This document shows positions 12,501 to 27,500 of a DNA stretch of 64,000 bases, one piece after another (positions within the stretch are counted from its first letter, which is position 1; every line of letters starts with the position of its first letter). The stretch spans positions 23,599,701 through 23,663,700 of the forward strand of contig NC_133900.1 of assembly GCF_964199755.1 (NCBI RefSeq). The letters run 5' to 3'. A program made the position numbers and the translations under genes. Source of the stretch: Larus michahellis. Its lineage: Eukaryota; Chordata; Aves; Charadriiformes; Laridae. The notes beneath the pieces are model-generated. The model was not told where the DNA came from, searched no databases, and saw nothing but the letters and a program-made list of their open reading frames with translations.

Positions 12501-15500
12501 GAAGACATGCCTCTAGTAACAACTATCACTGCAAGTACTTTTCAAAGGCTAACCAGTCAAATAACATCCAATAGCAGATTTGTACCATTCACATAATTCA
12601 CTACCTATACACTAGAATATCTGTTTTCAAATGCAAGTTTTCTAGCTTTCTTGAAGGTGGTGATAAATGTATGAAGTATTTTAGGTCATAATGTCACTGC
12701 TTGTGCTAAGTCTCAACCCAAAACTTCCCAGAAACTTTATCAAAACGTAAAACGAAGTACATACACTTTGACTGACGCTTCATTTAGGCTAAGGTCTAAA
12801 ATTATTTCACAAAGAAAAGTTATCTTGGGAATTTCCAAAAGTCAATGTGGCTCAAAAGGACAGCCAGTAACTTGGCCAGGCATATCCTTAGTTTTCTGTG
12901 TGAAAAAAAAAAAAAGCCCCAAGCACCCAAATGGGAACAGATGGACCAGTGGAATTATACGGTTTAGTTTCTGTGTTCTAAACCCAGAAGAAGAAACTTA
13001 ATGAAACATAATGAAGAAGAAACTTCAAACTGAAGACAGCATTATTTGAACGTTTTCGTCACATGCAAGTACCAAATCGTTAGTACAATACAAATTATTT
13101 GGAGCTATTTGAACGCAGCCCAGTTATGTGTTATAACCACATATCAAAATAAATAAATAAAATTAGGGCATAGTAAACCACATAAAGCTGACTAGTATTC
13201 AGGCAAGCTATAATCTTTTAAATAACAAAAATAGACAGAGAGCAATTCAACAAGACATTGTACAGATATTTCATTGGATTTGGTTTGGGGGTGGGGTTTT
13301 TTTTGCTTGCTTGGTTGGTTTTTCTCTCTCATTTTAACATATTCCTCTTCAGAGTTTCAGACTTTACAGGTTTGCTTTCAAGCAACACTAGAGAAGAAAT
13401 CTTACCTTTCTGGCATAGCTTTTACTTCACAATAGTCTTCACAACCATTTACGTGTGTTGGCTAGTGGAAGAAATATTTCAAAACACATTACAGGACATT
13501 GTAACACTTACCCACTGTAAATTTTAAACAATTAACAATTACATGGACTATTTCTGAAGGGTACTAAGTTCAGAGCAGCACATAATGAAAGACTTTCCTC
13601 TTTTAGACATCTCATTAACCCAAAATAACAGAGGACGAGAACACTGAGCACTTGGAAAGAGGCTCAACTGTAACAAGGCCAAAAAACTATCTTAAAATCA
13701 TTCCTGACTTGCAGCAGTAGAGCACCTAAATTTTCTCCAGTTGACTTTTTGTGATTCTAATACTTAAAAACCCTTTATGAGGTAAGTTTGATAGTAAAAG
13801 CTTCTGTCTACTGTCAAGCCACCATTCGTACATAGAACAGAGCTTCACCTCTAAATGACAGGTACTCCTACACAAGGCTTCCTCAATAGAGGATAAAGAG
13901 TCAGCAGAAAAGGAGGCATTTCAATCCTCCTTCCAAGAAAAACTCTATTTTATTTACAGTGATGTTTATACTTATTAGGCCAGCTTGCAAGTGTCCACCA
14001 CCATACTCAGAGAATTTGGCTTGTGGATCTCCTAGAGCACGCTGACACAGAGCCAGATTTTATTCTCAGCTCTACTAACTCGACAGAAAGCTGCAACAGC
14101 CAGGATGTGCTGGATAGACGGAGTTCTGATGATTTGAAATATGAGACAAAACCTGGGTATCTAGTGACTGATGTAAAACAGGACATGCAATAATGTAGGG
14201 CAAACCACATACAGAAGTTATTCAAGTTAACGCACATATCTTAGCAAAAAGTAGGAGGAAAAGAAATTTCAAATTTACATTTTGGACAGTTAAGTCTACA
14301 CAGTACTCATTGAGACTGCTTCCCTTCTTTCAGCAGGAATCAAGGAAATCTTTTAGATTAAACTCCTGAAATAACATTTAAAGGTAGTTTATTATCGCCC
14401 TTTTTAAGAAAAGCTGTTGGGGTTTATATGAGACACAGTGTAAAATAACTATGTTTTAGTCTCTTATATAGTGAATTTATGATAGAATAATCATACACTA
14501 CTTAGAAAATAAATATTTGTATACCATTTATGGATACTACGAACAAAGATGTTTTCATTTAAAGGACATGCAAAGCTATTTCCACAAGTTCTATGCCCAT
14601 AAGGAAAATAATAAATTGAAAAAGCGTCTGAGAAAGCAAACTCATCAGACGAATGAATGCCAGCTTCTTGCCATCCCACCTCTGAAAAATCTTCAGGTAA
14701 AGATGACCCATCACAGTCTGTGTCTTCAGACTTATCTTCTGTCAGCTTTCCATTCATCTCTACTGGAACAGGAAAATCAGGAGATAGAGCATAAACATAC
14801 CAAAGATGCCCACAAGTCACCTTCTTAGATGTGCATCCTGTTACACTTGTCTGGCACTACACAGGGAACACAGGTGCCAGAATAACCAAGAAACATCTTT
14901 TAAGTCCCTTTGCTACCCTTATTGTATAGGATAATCAGACACTTTAGGCTTCTTTCCTTTTTAACCGGAACAGCTGTCATTACATGTGAGGTTGTTTGCA
15001 TAGCTAACGTATCTATGCTACAGCATAATGGATGGACAGGTTAGTGCTAGTAAGTTATCAGTTTCCCATGTCAATAGTGTTTTTGCAATTCAGTTATATT
15101 TAGACCAGCAGTAGGTCTAAACCAGGATTCTACTTGCTCTTTGTATTAAACAAGACCTAGTTAAGGTGTGCTGGATAAAATCTGACTTGTATCCGTCTGC
15201 TACAGTAGTTCCCTGCTGCCATATCTTATGGAATCTATTCATCATCAGTTGCAAAGGCCAGATCCTAGCTACAAGAAACTGGAAGTAGTGGAGCACCAAT
15301 GATATTCTTCAGCTGAGGTCCTGGCACAGCCAGAACCTCAGTGTTTCCTGATTTCTAATGTAATGTCCAATGACAATAACCCAATGAACTTGAAGACCAG
15401 CAAAAGAGCTGAAATAATTTTGATTTTGGCAAGTATATATTGAGTTCTAGAAGGAACCTCTACAGGAGTAGCAAGAATCTTACTCGAACTTTTGGAGCAT

Positions 15501-18500
15501 ATGTACATAGTGTGACATCACAAAGGAACTACAAATCCTACTCCACGCTAAATATCAGTTAATAACAACTGGAGCCGAGGAGATGGAACAAAGGAAAATA
15601 AAGGTGTACATACAGAAGCAGGTACTGAAAACAAGTTTTTCAAAAAGAGACAAAGCAGGTTGGCAAGTTATTTGGTTTTGAGAAATCTCAACACATTTCC
15701 GAGTTGTACAATCTGCTATCAATGAAATGTTGACATGCTTCAGCATTTCAACATGATTGTAGCTGCAAGACCACGTACCAAAACAACATGGATTCCACTC
15801 AAGAGACAACTCCAGAATGGGATTAAATTTTCCAGATTATTTAAAGCAAAATCCAGATTTATCAAACTAGAATTTGACTTATTAAATTGCATCTGAAGTT
15901 CACTGGAATCAGCAGCCATTTCTCTGCGTTCTACTTGGGAAAATTTCAGTTCACACATCAATTCAATGTCAACTCTCCCTTTTGCCAAATCAACTGCTTG
16001 CTTGGCTCCTTGTTTCAAGAAGTATTTTGCTGTTAATGATATGCTTTTTTAATGGCTCATGTTACCTGGCAGGTGATCTTCTGATGTGGCCTTCTTGAGA
16101 TGCAGAAGATGCTGAGCCTCTGAAGTTGCATTATTACGATTTAAAAGATTCTGGGCTTCCTCATCTACAACATCCAACAGATACTGGACAACTTCATTAT
16201 GATCATCCTCATCGTAATAGTCATCATCTGGAACCTCTGTTTCTAAAGAGAAACAGTATAAAATGACATGTTTTCCCAATATAGGATGTTTTGGGGAAAA
16301 AAAAATTAGAGAGGCAGACACCATGCCATTATTTCTAGCTATTATCATGGCTTTCCTTCATTTCTCTCCTTTCTGAATCCAACTTCCATAAATCTACTTC
16401 CAACATCAACAAATTCCTCTAAAGCAGAGCACACTATTTGGAGATGATCTTCTAAAATTGACTGTCAGCCTAACATTGACTTATTTAAGCCTATTCAACA
16501 ATGCCTTGACTCTCTTGTACGCTAAGATTGAATCACACTGTCCCCCATCTGACCCCCTCTTACCTGATTTGTCACTGTGTTTAGAAAAGTCTGACATATG
16601 ATTGGTAAAGCCAAGGGAAGGTGCATCTCCAGATCCCGAGAGATTCATTAGTCCTTCTGTGTGATGGATATTATTTTCTGTATTTGCCTGTGAAGGTCCT
16701 AGGATGCCATTGCCATTTATCTAAGAAAGCGAAGAACAGTACGAATTAAATCATAAAGAGTCTAGCAGTTTGTTGAAGCAACAAGCAACCCTTAAAAAGT
16801 TCATTGCTCTACTTAGCAACAAATAAAAAACCCTATTCATATCATATTCCCATCTGAGATAGCTGGGTGATGGCTGGGCAGCTTTTGGTTGTGTTAGAAG
16901 TTTCACGTGAAAAGAGGAAATAAGAACAAATTTAAAGCAACTACGAAAAAAATACATGGTGATGAAGAAGCAACTACTAGAACAGAACATATAGTACTAT
17001 TTAACATTATTATAACCTTTATAAAACATATGAAGGCTTCAATACTTTTGGTTCCATAACACACCATTTCTCAGAAAAAACAAGGGGGGGGAAAAAGAAA
17101 TAAAACCACACAGTAAGTGTAACATGCAAGCATCTGCAGAAACTGTGAATAGAATGGAGTTTTCTGGATCATAGCCTTGCATCCTTCTCATAAGACTGTT
17201 TGTCTTTTGATAAAGCAGTCCCAAAAAAGAGAAGATCAATTAAAAATATTGCATATTTATTACGATGACTGCTTACTCACATCAACTGACAATAGTCGGT
17301 TTGCATACTTTCGTTAACAGATTGTTTACTTAATTTATTTTTTTAAAGTGTGTAAAGTAGATGCTTTTCTATGGTTAATGATAAGTACAATAGAGAAATA
17401 TTTACCTTGGGCCCATAAGCATCGGCTTTCTTTTCACTTTTGTCACAGGTATCACCACAGGAACAGCCTAAACAAAAATGGGAAAAACCCAACAACTTCA
17501 CAGAACTTTGTCACAGAAATTAAATTAGCCTCTATCAGTTATTTTTATAAAATAAACAAGGTACTTAATATTATGTTACAAAATGAATAACATTTCTGCC
17601 TGCCTGGTTATTGGGCACTGCCAAACTCATGTCTGATGGACTACTTTATAAAGGCTTTTTGTATGTTACGTTCAACGGGATCATAAAGCATGAATGCTAA
17701 CACAAGTAACCAACTCTAAGCAAAGAGAAATGTTGCTAAATAGCTTAACAACATACAGTGGAAACACGTACCTTTGGGAAACAGGGCATAATTCCCTTTC
17801 CTTTTGAATGTACAAAATATAACCCTGCAATCACCCATCACTAACTTTTTGTTTTAAACATCATCTGACATCTGGGTCCTTGTTCAAAGGTACCTTTCCC
17901 TTCTTGGTAAAGAAGAGAGTGATACTATGACATCAGAGACCACCGCCTGCCCTAGACATCCCATGACTAGTATAATAAATGAGACAAAGTGGAACCAGTA
18001 GTTGTTATATACCTAGATACTAGTGAAGTTCTGGATTTTCATATACATCATGCTTTTACAAATGAAGAAACTTGTAGATGAAATAACTGAAGGCTAAGAG
18101 TAACCTTATACGTTGTCGTGAACCTATACACGACAAGTCATCTACAGGAAGGGAGTTTTAAGTGAGGTCTTCCAAGATTTGGTTACAGGGCTTGTTCCTA
18201 CTGAATATCTTGACTAAGTTTTTTGAAACAAAATATGTAGCATACTTAGAAGATATGTAAGCAACACTAAACTGTAAGAGTTGCAATAATTTGCAACTAG
18301 TTATCTAGATATATTAAATGAACCATGAAAAATGAGACTATGATGAATCAAGACAAAGTTACACATTTCAAAGAAAAAGCAAATGCTTAACATGCTAAGT
18401 AACCACGTAAGTACTTGCTCTGCACAAAGCAAATGCAGGTGGTAAAGGATCCTGAGTCTGAGTGAGCAAGGAACTATTTAGAGAAAGGAAGTTAATCTCA

Positions 18501-21500
18501 CTCAGGATGTATTAACAGGAATGCTGTCTACACAACCCTGGAAATTATTCTTCCTGTGCGCTTGGCACAGGTGAGCATCCACCAATGCCGTGTGTGTGAT
18601 CAGAAGCACCACACTTGAAGAGGAAAACAGTGAGATGTAAACAAACTGAGGGGGGAGAAATTAAATCAATTAGGGTTCCTCTAGTCTTGAAAAAGAGAAG
18701 ACCAACTGGAGACCTGAAGCCCTTTCAAATGTAACAAATCGGCATTTTTATGCCTGGTCAGAAGAAACAACATTATTATTATTATTAACAATTATGATGA
18801 TGATAGTCGATTGATTTTTTTTTTTTTTTTTTTTTTTACTCCTTGAAAGACTTAAGGTTGCTATGAGAGAGAATTTCTAAACTACAAGAGAAATGGAATC
18901 ATAAGACGACTGTTGCTGAATCTCTTTTTGTGGAGCTTTTAAAAGAAAGATCAAGAAAACACCTGCTAGAGCTGATCTCAGTAAGTGGAGTTCTAGTGCC
19001 ACTGGACAAGGATGGTGTCTTAGGGCCCGTATCAGTTCCTTCACTTTATAAACACATGCATTTCACCTGCAATAAGTAAACAAGCAAATCTTACCATTAG
19101 CTTTCCTTGGCCAGGGATTTGAGCTACCAAGGCTTTTGGATTTTGGAAGCACTGCGTGACCATCTCTGTGAAAAGAAATGTTTATGGAAATTTTTATTAA
19201 AAAAAAATAATCATGGTAATCATCAGATATAGATGTAAATATGTACTATCAGTAAAACTGCTAATTGTGCTTTCTATTACAACAGTTTTGGAATACTTAA
19301 ATATTCAATGAGAGAGATTAAGCACTGGTAGTTAGGTTAGCTCCTACTTCAGGAAGCACCAAAGAGTTCGTTATAGCTGGACTTTCCTTCTAGATTCTGA
19401 CAAAGAGATTAGACCTTGTAGCCTCAGGACTTTGCAACTTCTTCCCCTTCTGGGACAAAACAGAGTGGGAAGGAGAAAGGGAGACAAGAAGCAAAGAACC
19501 GCAGGCGTGGCTGGACTGGAAGGCTTCAAAAATTAAGTAAATGTTTCAGTCCCACGTAAGTATTAAAACAGAGTAATCCAGAGAGTTTTTTAGACTACTG
19601 CATGCTGTATTGCCATACAAGAAGCAGCAGGGATCAGTGAAAATACAGTGGCACAATGGGACCTGTGCCACAGCGTTTTGACATTCACCTGTGTGCTGGG
19701 ACATCCATGTGACAGTACAATTATTTAAGCACAAAACAACATTTTATGTCTTTTCTATGCTGACAGAACCCTCAATAGCAGTTTTTAAAAAAGCAGTAAT
19801 TGTATTTAAATAACCTGTGTCATATTTTGATAATGGTATTTTGAACACTTGCACTTCATAGCTGGACACAACCTTGCCTTCCCAAGAAACACAAAGCACA
19901 GCAAGTACCCTTCTGCTCCACTGAAGCACAAGAACTGTGTATATACAGATCCTTTTTGTGGCATCAGTCCTCAATAACATGCCAGCTAGTACAACTCTGG
20001 TGAATTAGTTGTTGTACCAGGATCGTGTTTTACCCATATACTCATACAATCATGTGAAAAAAACCAGGAAGTACAGGGAAGCATTCGCTTCCAAAATATA
20101 CCTGGTCGCTTTGAGCACCACTTTCGGAAGGTATGTTTCCAACATTCTTTTGGCTTCTCTCAGAGTCATTCCCTGTGTGCTTACTCCATTAATGTAATGG
20201 ATAATATCTAGTGCACGGAGACTCTCCTCTCTGGCAGCAACCGATTTGGGGAGAATGTCACTAATATACACAACTTGGTAAAGGCTGTCATGACCTCCTG
20301 ATAACAACAAACCTTTGCAGGAAAAAGGGGGAGGGGAAAAAAAAAATATAAATCAAGTCTTTCTTTGTAACCAAAGGGAAAAATTTTGCTTTAGAGCAAA
20401 AAGTAGTGTACTTCTATGTTACCTAGCTCCTCCTTATGGCACGTTAGTGTAATATCAGGCAGTACATGAGGCAACACTGGCATCTTAGGTAACTCCAAAA
20501 CTCGCCCCAGCACTAATTTGACAGTCTTTGGGGCAGCACGGAGAAAGTTTACTGCATCGGTATGACTCATGTTAGTGACATCAATGTCATTAACCTGCAA
20601 AAATAAAAGCAAGAGATCCCCTTGTTAGGTTCCAAGTAAAACAGTTAGCATTACTGCAGAAACGTTTATTACTGTTCCTATTGTTGACATTTGACATTAA
20701 AGGACAAAACAACAGATGCTTCATCAACAGCAGTTGCAGTTCATCATACTTACCCAAGGAGACAGAACACACAAATGTAACTGAACTTTTGCAAATGAAG
20801 AAACAAGTTTACAGTCCAAAGGTCAAAATATTAAACAATCTGAAGAGGTACATTGTTTTACTGTTCCTATTTAAAAAGTCAGAATGCTGTAACAGCATAG
20901 GCCAACACCTGAAAGTCTGACTCACAACTCAATCTAATTTGACTTGTATTTGCCTAACTTTATTAAGGTTTAATAGTATTCAGCAGTGCTTCAGTGTCCT
21001 GATCTAGTAATGACTCACACACGTGCTCCATGCAATGCACTTTGTCACTATTGCTTGGAGTCCCCATAAGCCTAAATGTAAGTTTTCCACAGTCAGAAAC
21101 AAATACTATAAGGGACGGGATGCCATCTGGAGGGACCTGGACAAGCTCAAGAAATGGGCCTGTGTGAAGCTCATGGGGTTCAACAAGGCCAAGTGCAGGG
21201 TCCTGCACCTGGGCTGGGGCAACGCCAGGTATCAATACAGGCTGGGGAACAAAGGAATTGAGAGCAGCCTTGCCGAGAAGGACTTGAGGGTATTTGGTGG
21301 ATGAAAAGCTGGACATGAGCCGGCAATGTGCACCTGCAGCCCAGAAAGCCAACCGTACCCTGAGCTTGCACCAAAAGAAGGGTGGCCAGCAGGTCAAGCG
21401 ACGTGATTCTGTCCCTCTACTCCGCTCAAGTACTGCATCCAGCTCTGGGGCCCTCAACATAAGAAGGACACGGACCTGCTGGAGCGAGTCCCGAGGAGGG

Positions 21501-24500
21501 CCACAAAGATGATTAGAGGGCTGGAGCACCTCTCCTATGAGGATGGCTGACAGAGCTGGGATTGTTTAGCCTGGAGAACAGAAAGCTCTGGGGAGACCTT
21601 ATTGCGGCCTTTCAGTACTTAAAGGGGACTTATAAGAAAGATGGGGACAAGCTTTTTAGAAGGGCCTGGTACGATAGGACAAGGGGTAATGGTTTACAAC
21701 TAAAAGAGAGAAGGTTTAGACTAGATATAAGGAAGACATTTTTTACAATGGGGGTGGTGAAGCAATGGAACAGGTTGCTCAGAGAGGTGGTAGATGCCCC
21801 ATCCTTGGAAAAATTCAAGGTCAGAGGTTGGACAGGGCACTGAGCAACCTGATCTAGTTGAAGATGTCCCAGCTCACTGCAGGGTGGCTTTAGAGGTCCC
21901 TTCCAACCCAAACTATTTTATGATTCTACAATGAACATCTGTACTAGCTGGTATGTACCTGGTAAACTCTTCTGCAGCAAATCTCTTAAAATTTATTTCC
22001 TAAGAATATGCTAGACATAGATGTATTTGACCAACAACTCCTTCACATATCTGAGCAATCATCTTATTTAATCAATGAATGCTTTTCTCTTTAAACCATT
22101 TTTTGCCATCATGAATAGTTGTTGCACACATGCTTAGCTGTGGGACATACCATGAGTTCCTTCAGCAATCTTCTCACATGCTTTTATACTTGTATTTCTT
22201 TTGTCTGAATGCTATCAAATTATACCCCTTGAAGGTACATGGCTTTGTTCCTTAACCACATTTAATTTGTCTCATAGAGTTCACTTTTTTTTTTTTGACT
22301 CAATGTTGTCCTTTGCATGTAATCCTATATCTGAAAACATTAATTCTCTCACTTTTATCAGTCGGTCTCCAGGTCGTAGTCTCCCATCACTTTTGGCAGG
22401 ATCCTGAACAATGTCATGAATGTAGCAGCCAACGCTATCGTTACCTTTGGTCACTGTAAAACCCAGACTACCCTTTTCTGATTTTGTCATAGTGACTTGG
22501 AGCTCTACTTCCTAGGGGAAGAAAATAGCACTTTACAAAACAGACAAACAGAAGCAATTTGAATGCTTTACTGAATTTAAGACAGTTAGACATAGACAAC
22601 TGATTTACGTATTGGTTTAAGTGGAACGCAAGCATGGACAGTACCAATACATGTCTTAGCAGGCTCAGTTTAGCTGCTTGAAGTAAGAACCTCAAATTCA
22701 GACACACTACTGTTTCATGTGGAGCTAAGCTTGGGCCAAAGGCCTACGATCTAAACAAAATTGTGAAGGCATGCACCAGAACCGACACCTTATTTTACCC
22801 TCAACTAGCTGCCACACATAAAAAAAAGGCTCAGTATTTTTCAGATAAGACAACAATCAGGAATTATTCAACTGACGAAAATAGGTGAGTGCATCTTCCT
22901 ATAATGTGATACAATACTATAGCTGATCTCGGAACAGAACACATGGACATGTTTTGACTATTTTAATTCGCATGAATTTTGATTTGAAAGATACACATCT
23001 GCCTCATTTGCACAGAAACTCACAGAGCACAAGGAAGGTTTGAGAAAAATTTCTGAAGAAGAGACTAAGAAAAGGACAGTTCATTTCTTCTCAAACTGGA
23101 GTATGGGCTACAATAACTTTGTAACCTGAAAGACCCTCACAATTGAGACATATCAGAGCTCAATTTTCTTTTTTTTTTAATCTGTGAATAGATTATGTGA
23201 CAATATGGAAGCAGAAGTCCCTTCTGATCCACAACAAATTTCTGGGGTGGCAAGAACTTATATCAGAAAAGTCTCAAAAACATGCTGCATTTTACAGCAG
23301 AGCAGAAAGTCTTTGGTATTCACAGATATAAACGCAGCAAATAACAGGGTCTCCTAATGCCCCTACTGCCCTGAGTTATCCTCTGATCTCTGAACAACCA
23401 CACAGAAAACTAACAGGTCAGAAGCAAGGTATCCCCCATTTAAGTTTCCTCTGAGTATATGGTTTAGAGGTAGGTAAATTTTAACGCCAAGTTTTCCAGC
23501 CTGAAATGACACATGAAATAGACATATACACATCTACCTATGTACACACAGATGCCTCCACACCCACAGAGGGAAATATATCAACTCCTCAGGAGCCCAG
23601 ACATAAAACGCCTGCAGGGATTTGTATGAGCAACTGCCGTTCACCGGATACAAATGGCACATGCATGTGTGCCATTCATAAGGCACACGCCCAGGTTAGT
23701 GCAAGTATAACCTACAACTATCCCATTTGTAAATTAATATGCCTAACTTCTATCCAGTCACTCCCAACACCCTGGCTAAAACAACTTCCAGTTTGCCACA
23801 ACAGTAGGTACACTTATGCTACCGAAAGACAGGAATAGTAAATTACTGGCTCGTATTCTTCAGCATTTTTTTCCAACTGGCTGAGTAATGAATCCATTCC
23901 TTCCAGGTGCGGAGTCAGGTCAGAAGAAGGAGCAGCAAAACAGTCATTTATTAAAACGGATGTGGTAACATCAGGAACAGTTCTACAGGTTGGGATCAAT
24001 GGCAAATCCAGTGGCAGATTACTAAAGATAAATAAGCAAAAAACAAGGATCAGCTTGTACAATGTGGCTGTCAACCATAAATGAATATATGGATCAATAT
24101 TGACTTAATGCAGATCTAAAAAGCAAAACAAAACCAGTAGTTCTATGAATTGGTCCAATAAACTACTTTTGTAAACACCTTCTGCAATATTACAAGAATC
24201 ACAATAAACAGCATACCTGTCCTCAAGCTCTGACTTGCTAGGAGCCTCTTGATCAGAATATAAGATGGTGCGAACAGCTTGCTCCTGACCACCTTGTCCC
24301 TCATACTGACTATGTGCCTGCGTCATAGCTTCATCTGAAGTTTGGTGTAGCACAGAACTCCAGCCAAGGCCCACATCTGCTGGTGAGTCTATCACCTCCT
24401 CATCACCGCTCCTGCTGCTGTCACTGTAGCTGTCTCTTCTAGAGGGAGATTTTAGCCTTTTCGTGCTCAGATCAGTAGTTTCATTTTCATCTGAGCTGTT

Positions 24501-27500
24501 GCCCTGATCTGCATTTGATGGACCAGAAACTTCTAAGCTGACATCTGGAAATACTTGTTGGGGTGAATGGATGGGAGTCTAGAGAGAACAAGGACATTTA
24601 ATTCATCAAACTCCAGTTTTGACGACAAAAGAAAGTTGCAAAAACTGCATAAAATTACCAAAAGCAATTAGTCAGTAGCTCCTTCCATGTAAGCATTGCC
24701 TCAACTGCGTAAACATATCATAGCACAGTTTCACCAAGTTCAACACAACTTGGCCAAGACAAAGTGTGCAAAAAACTTTGAAACATATACTGCTGAAGAA
24801 CTGCAAATTCATCTAATAAAACCAAATATACTCCTGGTTTTAGCCTTGTAGAGCCTTTAAGCTCTCAGATGCCTTTAGCTATGCTCAGCAGTCATCTAGG
24901 CAATCACCATGAAATGGCTTCCAACCAAAACACGTTGCTGATGCTTACAGTGCAACTGAAGTCAAATTAATCTCACACAAGAGGGAAACAGGGAAATGAT
25001 ACACTAGATGATACACTAGAAAAACTATGATAGTTTACACCAAATGGAGACTGTTCAGCCAACTCCCACGAGAATGAAGCAGTTTTGCCAATAATCGCAT
25101 ATTCTTGAGAATGATGTCAGCTAGCAGACATATGAAGTTTAAAAGCTTCATTTACACTTTTATGGCCAAATTCTTGTGTTCATGAACACGGTGTTCTGTG
25201 AGAACGTTATAAACAAAAATGGTCATTTGTTTATTGGTTTTTCCTCTTCTTTCAATGGATGCACTGTTTCATTAAATTTATTACGTACTACAAACAGGTT
25301 AATTACAGGACAAACAGGTTAATTATATTATTAGTTTGTTCAGCTACTTATCTCTTACTCTAATTTTAACTTCACTTAGATTTGTATTTGTACGTTTACA
25401 TTTCTGTCATCAGACTTGAATGGTTTTTATTGTTTGAAAATGGCATTAAAAATAACTGAAATTGAAGACTTGTCTCTTAGTTTCGCACTTTCCTGTATTA
25501 TGAAATAATACCTCTACATTCTCTTTTACTGAAACACATTTAATTTCCACTTCTTCCAAGTATCCTAAAATGGCCTTTTGTTCTTTCAATTTTCTTATTG
25601 GAGCATTTAAAAAATATTCTTTGGGACACCTCTAATTTCCAGTACTTAAATACGGCAATCTTTTCCCTGCTTTTACATGCATCAAACCCAGCCCAATTAG
25701 TGTTTTGCAAAATATTCTTCACGTACATTACAGAAATATTTCAATTTCTATTTGAGATCAACTTCAAACCATTGGGCTACAAAGAAACTCCGCCACAGTG
25801 TAATAAGCCAATCTTCAATGTCTTAAGCCATAAAAAGGAGGGAAAAAAAATTATTAAAGCCCTGCATTCTTTTCACGTTTCCACAAAAAGCTTAGTACAC
25901 TCCTGAGGGATTTACTGTAAGAATCACGTTTCTGTCAACACCCTCCCCCCATCTTTCCATCTGCATCTTGCATTTAACTAACCAGACTGAAATCAATGAA
26001 CCTCCAAATAGCAATGAAAAAGAAAAATCATATGCCATACTTCCTTACCAACAAAGAAGGATCAATGTCTGGTAGTATACCAGATGGCGGCCGACAAAGG
26101 AGAAGAGAGACTTCTGGAGATGTTCCCCTCAGAGCAGAGATGACTTCCTATGGCCACAGAAGGATTCATTATTAGATGCAGGCCCCCCAAGACTTACAGG
26201 ACTGCCACAGCATGAGTTTCACCCTAAGATACAAACCTGCTGGGATAAACCCTTTAGTGATGCCCCGTTCACTTTCAGAATGACGTCCCCAATTTCTATC
26301 TGCCCACTTTCTGCGGCGGGCTGCCCAGGGAAGAGCTTTTTCACCCTCACAATAGTTGAGCCCAGCTGCTCTGGTGTAAGGTTATCTTCACGGCAGAAAC
26401 TGAAGCCAAGGCCTGAGCTATTCTTCAACAGCTTCACCTCAAATGTGTTCTCTGCAAAAGAAACAGTAACTTATTATTTCCTACAGCACACTGGCCATGA
26501 AAAGAAGTGGCTGGTGCTCTTATTCCAGATATGACAATGCTCGCTCACTCTCTCACAGGGTTCTTCCACTTTACCGAACATAAGCGTAAGGAACAGCAGG
26601 ACCTACAGAAGTTCTCATTTATATATGAGTATCTGAACCTCCCCTTGGCACCAGGGACAGTAGCACCCCTTTTACTCCAACCTTGCTACAGCCCTGGCCT
26701 GCAAGGCTGGTGAAATTAGGGCAAAAAAAAAAAAAAAAAGGAACAGTGAGAGAGCAAACAGTTAATAGTAACTAAACAAAGTTACTAAGATGTGAAAAGA
26801 ATTCTTAAAAACAAATGCAACAGTACAAAAAGGAAGAGATTGCATTAGTGCAGGGGCTCAGTTCCTAACAGATCCTTCTCCTGTCTTTCTTTCTGTTCTA
26901 CAGAAAATTTGAAGAAAAATACTGTAAAAACTAATGGATGCTTTGAAAGTTCAGACAATTGTCCTATGTGACCTGACCTGCAGTGACAAAGCTGTAATCT
27001 TTGGCATTTGTAGTTTTTGTCCCTGGTTTCTCCTGTGGCTCACATTGCCCCATCTGATTTGGAGGCGTGCATTGTGGTGTTACTGGAGCATGAACATTGG
27101 CCACCGAAAGCTGACCTTTTTCCAACAGCAGATGCACCACCTAAAGAGATGAAACATTTTCCAGTTAACTAGCAATGGTCATGGACATAGCACAGTCTAG
27201 AGTACATGTTTCTTTCTAACTTGTCAGGGTCCTAAGTTTTACAGCAGCAAACTTTATAGATGCCTCCCTCCCCATACATCCTCTATTTGTGTTTTGGATT
27301 TAATGTGAGAATAAGGTTGATATCACATATCACTTAGTTGGTCCTAAGTAATGCTTACTTTAAGTCAAGGACTTTTTTGTCTTCCCATAGAAGCTGAGAG
27401 GGAGCACAGATAGGACAAGCTGGCCAAAGGCATATTCCATACACAGACACCATGCTCAGTATATAAACAGGGGTTGGCTGGTGGGCAGGAATCCACTTTT

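Larger units (their letters stand above)
11012..20101. other. introns of the PDZ5-PTP linker region without other features
   Basis: Introns 11012-12184, 12289-13405, 13462-14679, 14763-16065, 16721-17405, 17468-19094 and 19166-20101 each hold AT-rich unique sequence. Apart from the ATT/T tract at 18770-18837 I see no repeat, RNA gene or extra exon. All phases across these introns agree. Confidence 0.6.
20595..26977. other. remaining introns over 300 nt in the PDZ3 to PDZ4 region
   Basis: Introns 26452-26977 (with a poly-A run at about 26723-26739), 24579-26048 and 22512-23846 contain no recognisable gene or transposon. Intron 20595-22352 contains the CR1 3' fragment at 21112-21938. Confidence 0.6.

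Noticed and set aside
14491..14679. Extension of exon w33 beyond GAG (open frame [14 protein letters not shown])
   Set aside because: A GT donor at GAG|gtggga fits the human boundary, and exon w34 joins there in phase 0. The extension does not resemble the family.
20963..21529. 188-codon minus-strand open frame
   Set aside because: Antisense of the CR1 3' fragment; no independent evidence of coding.
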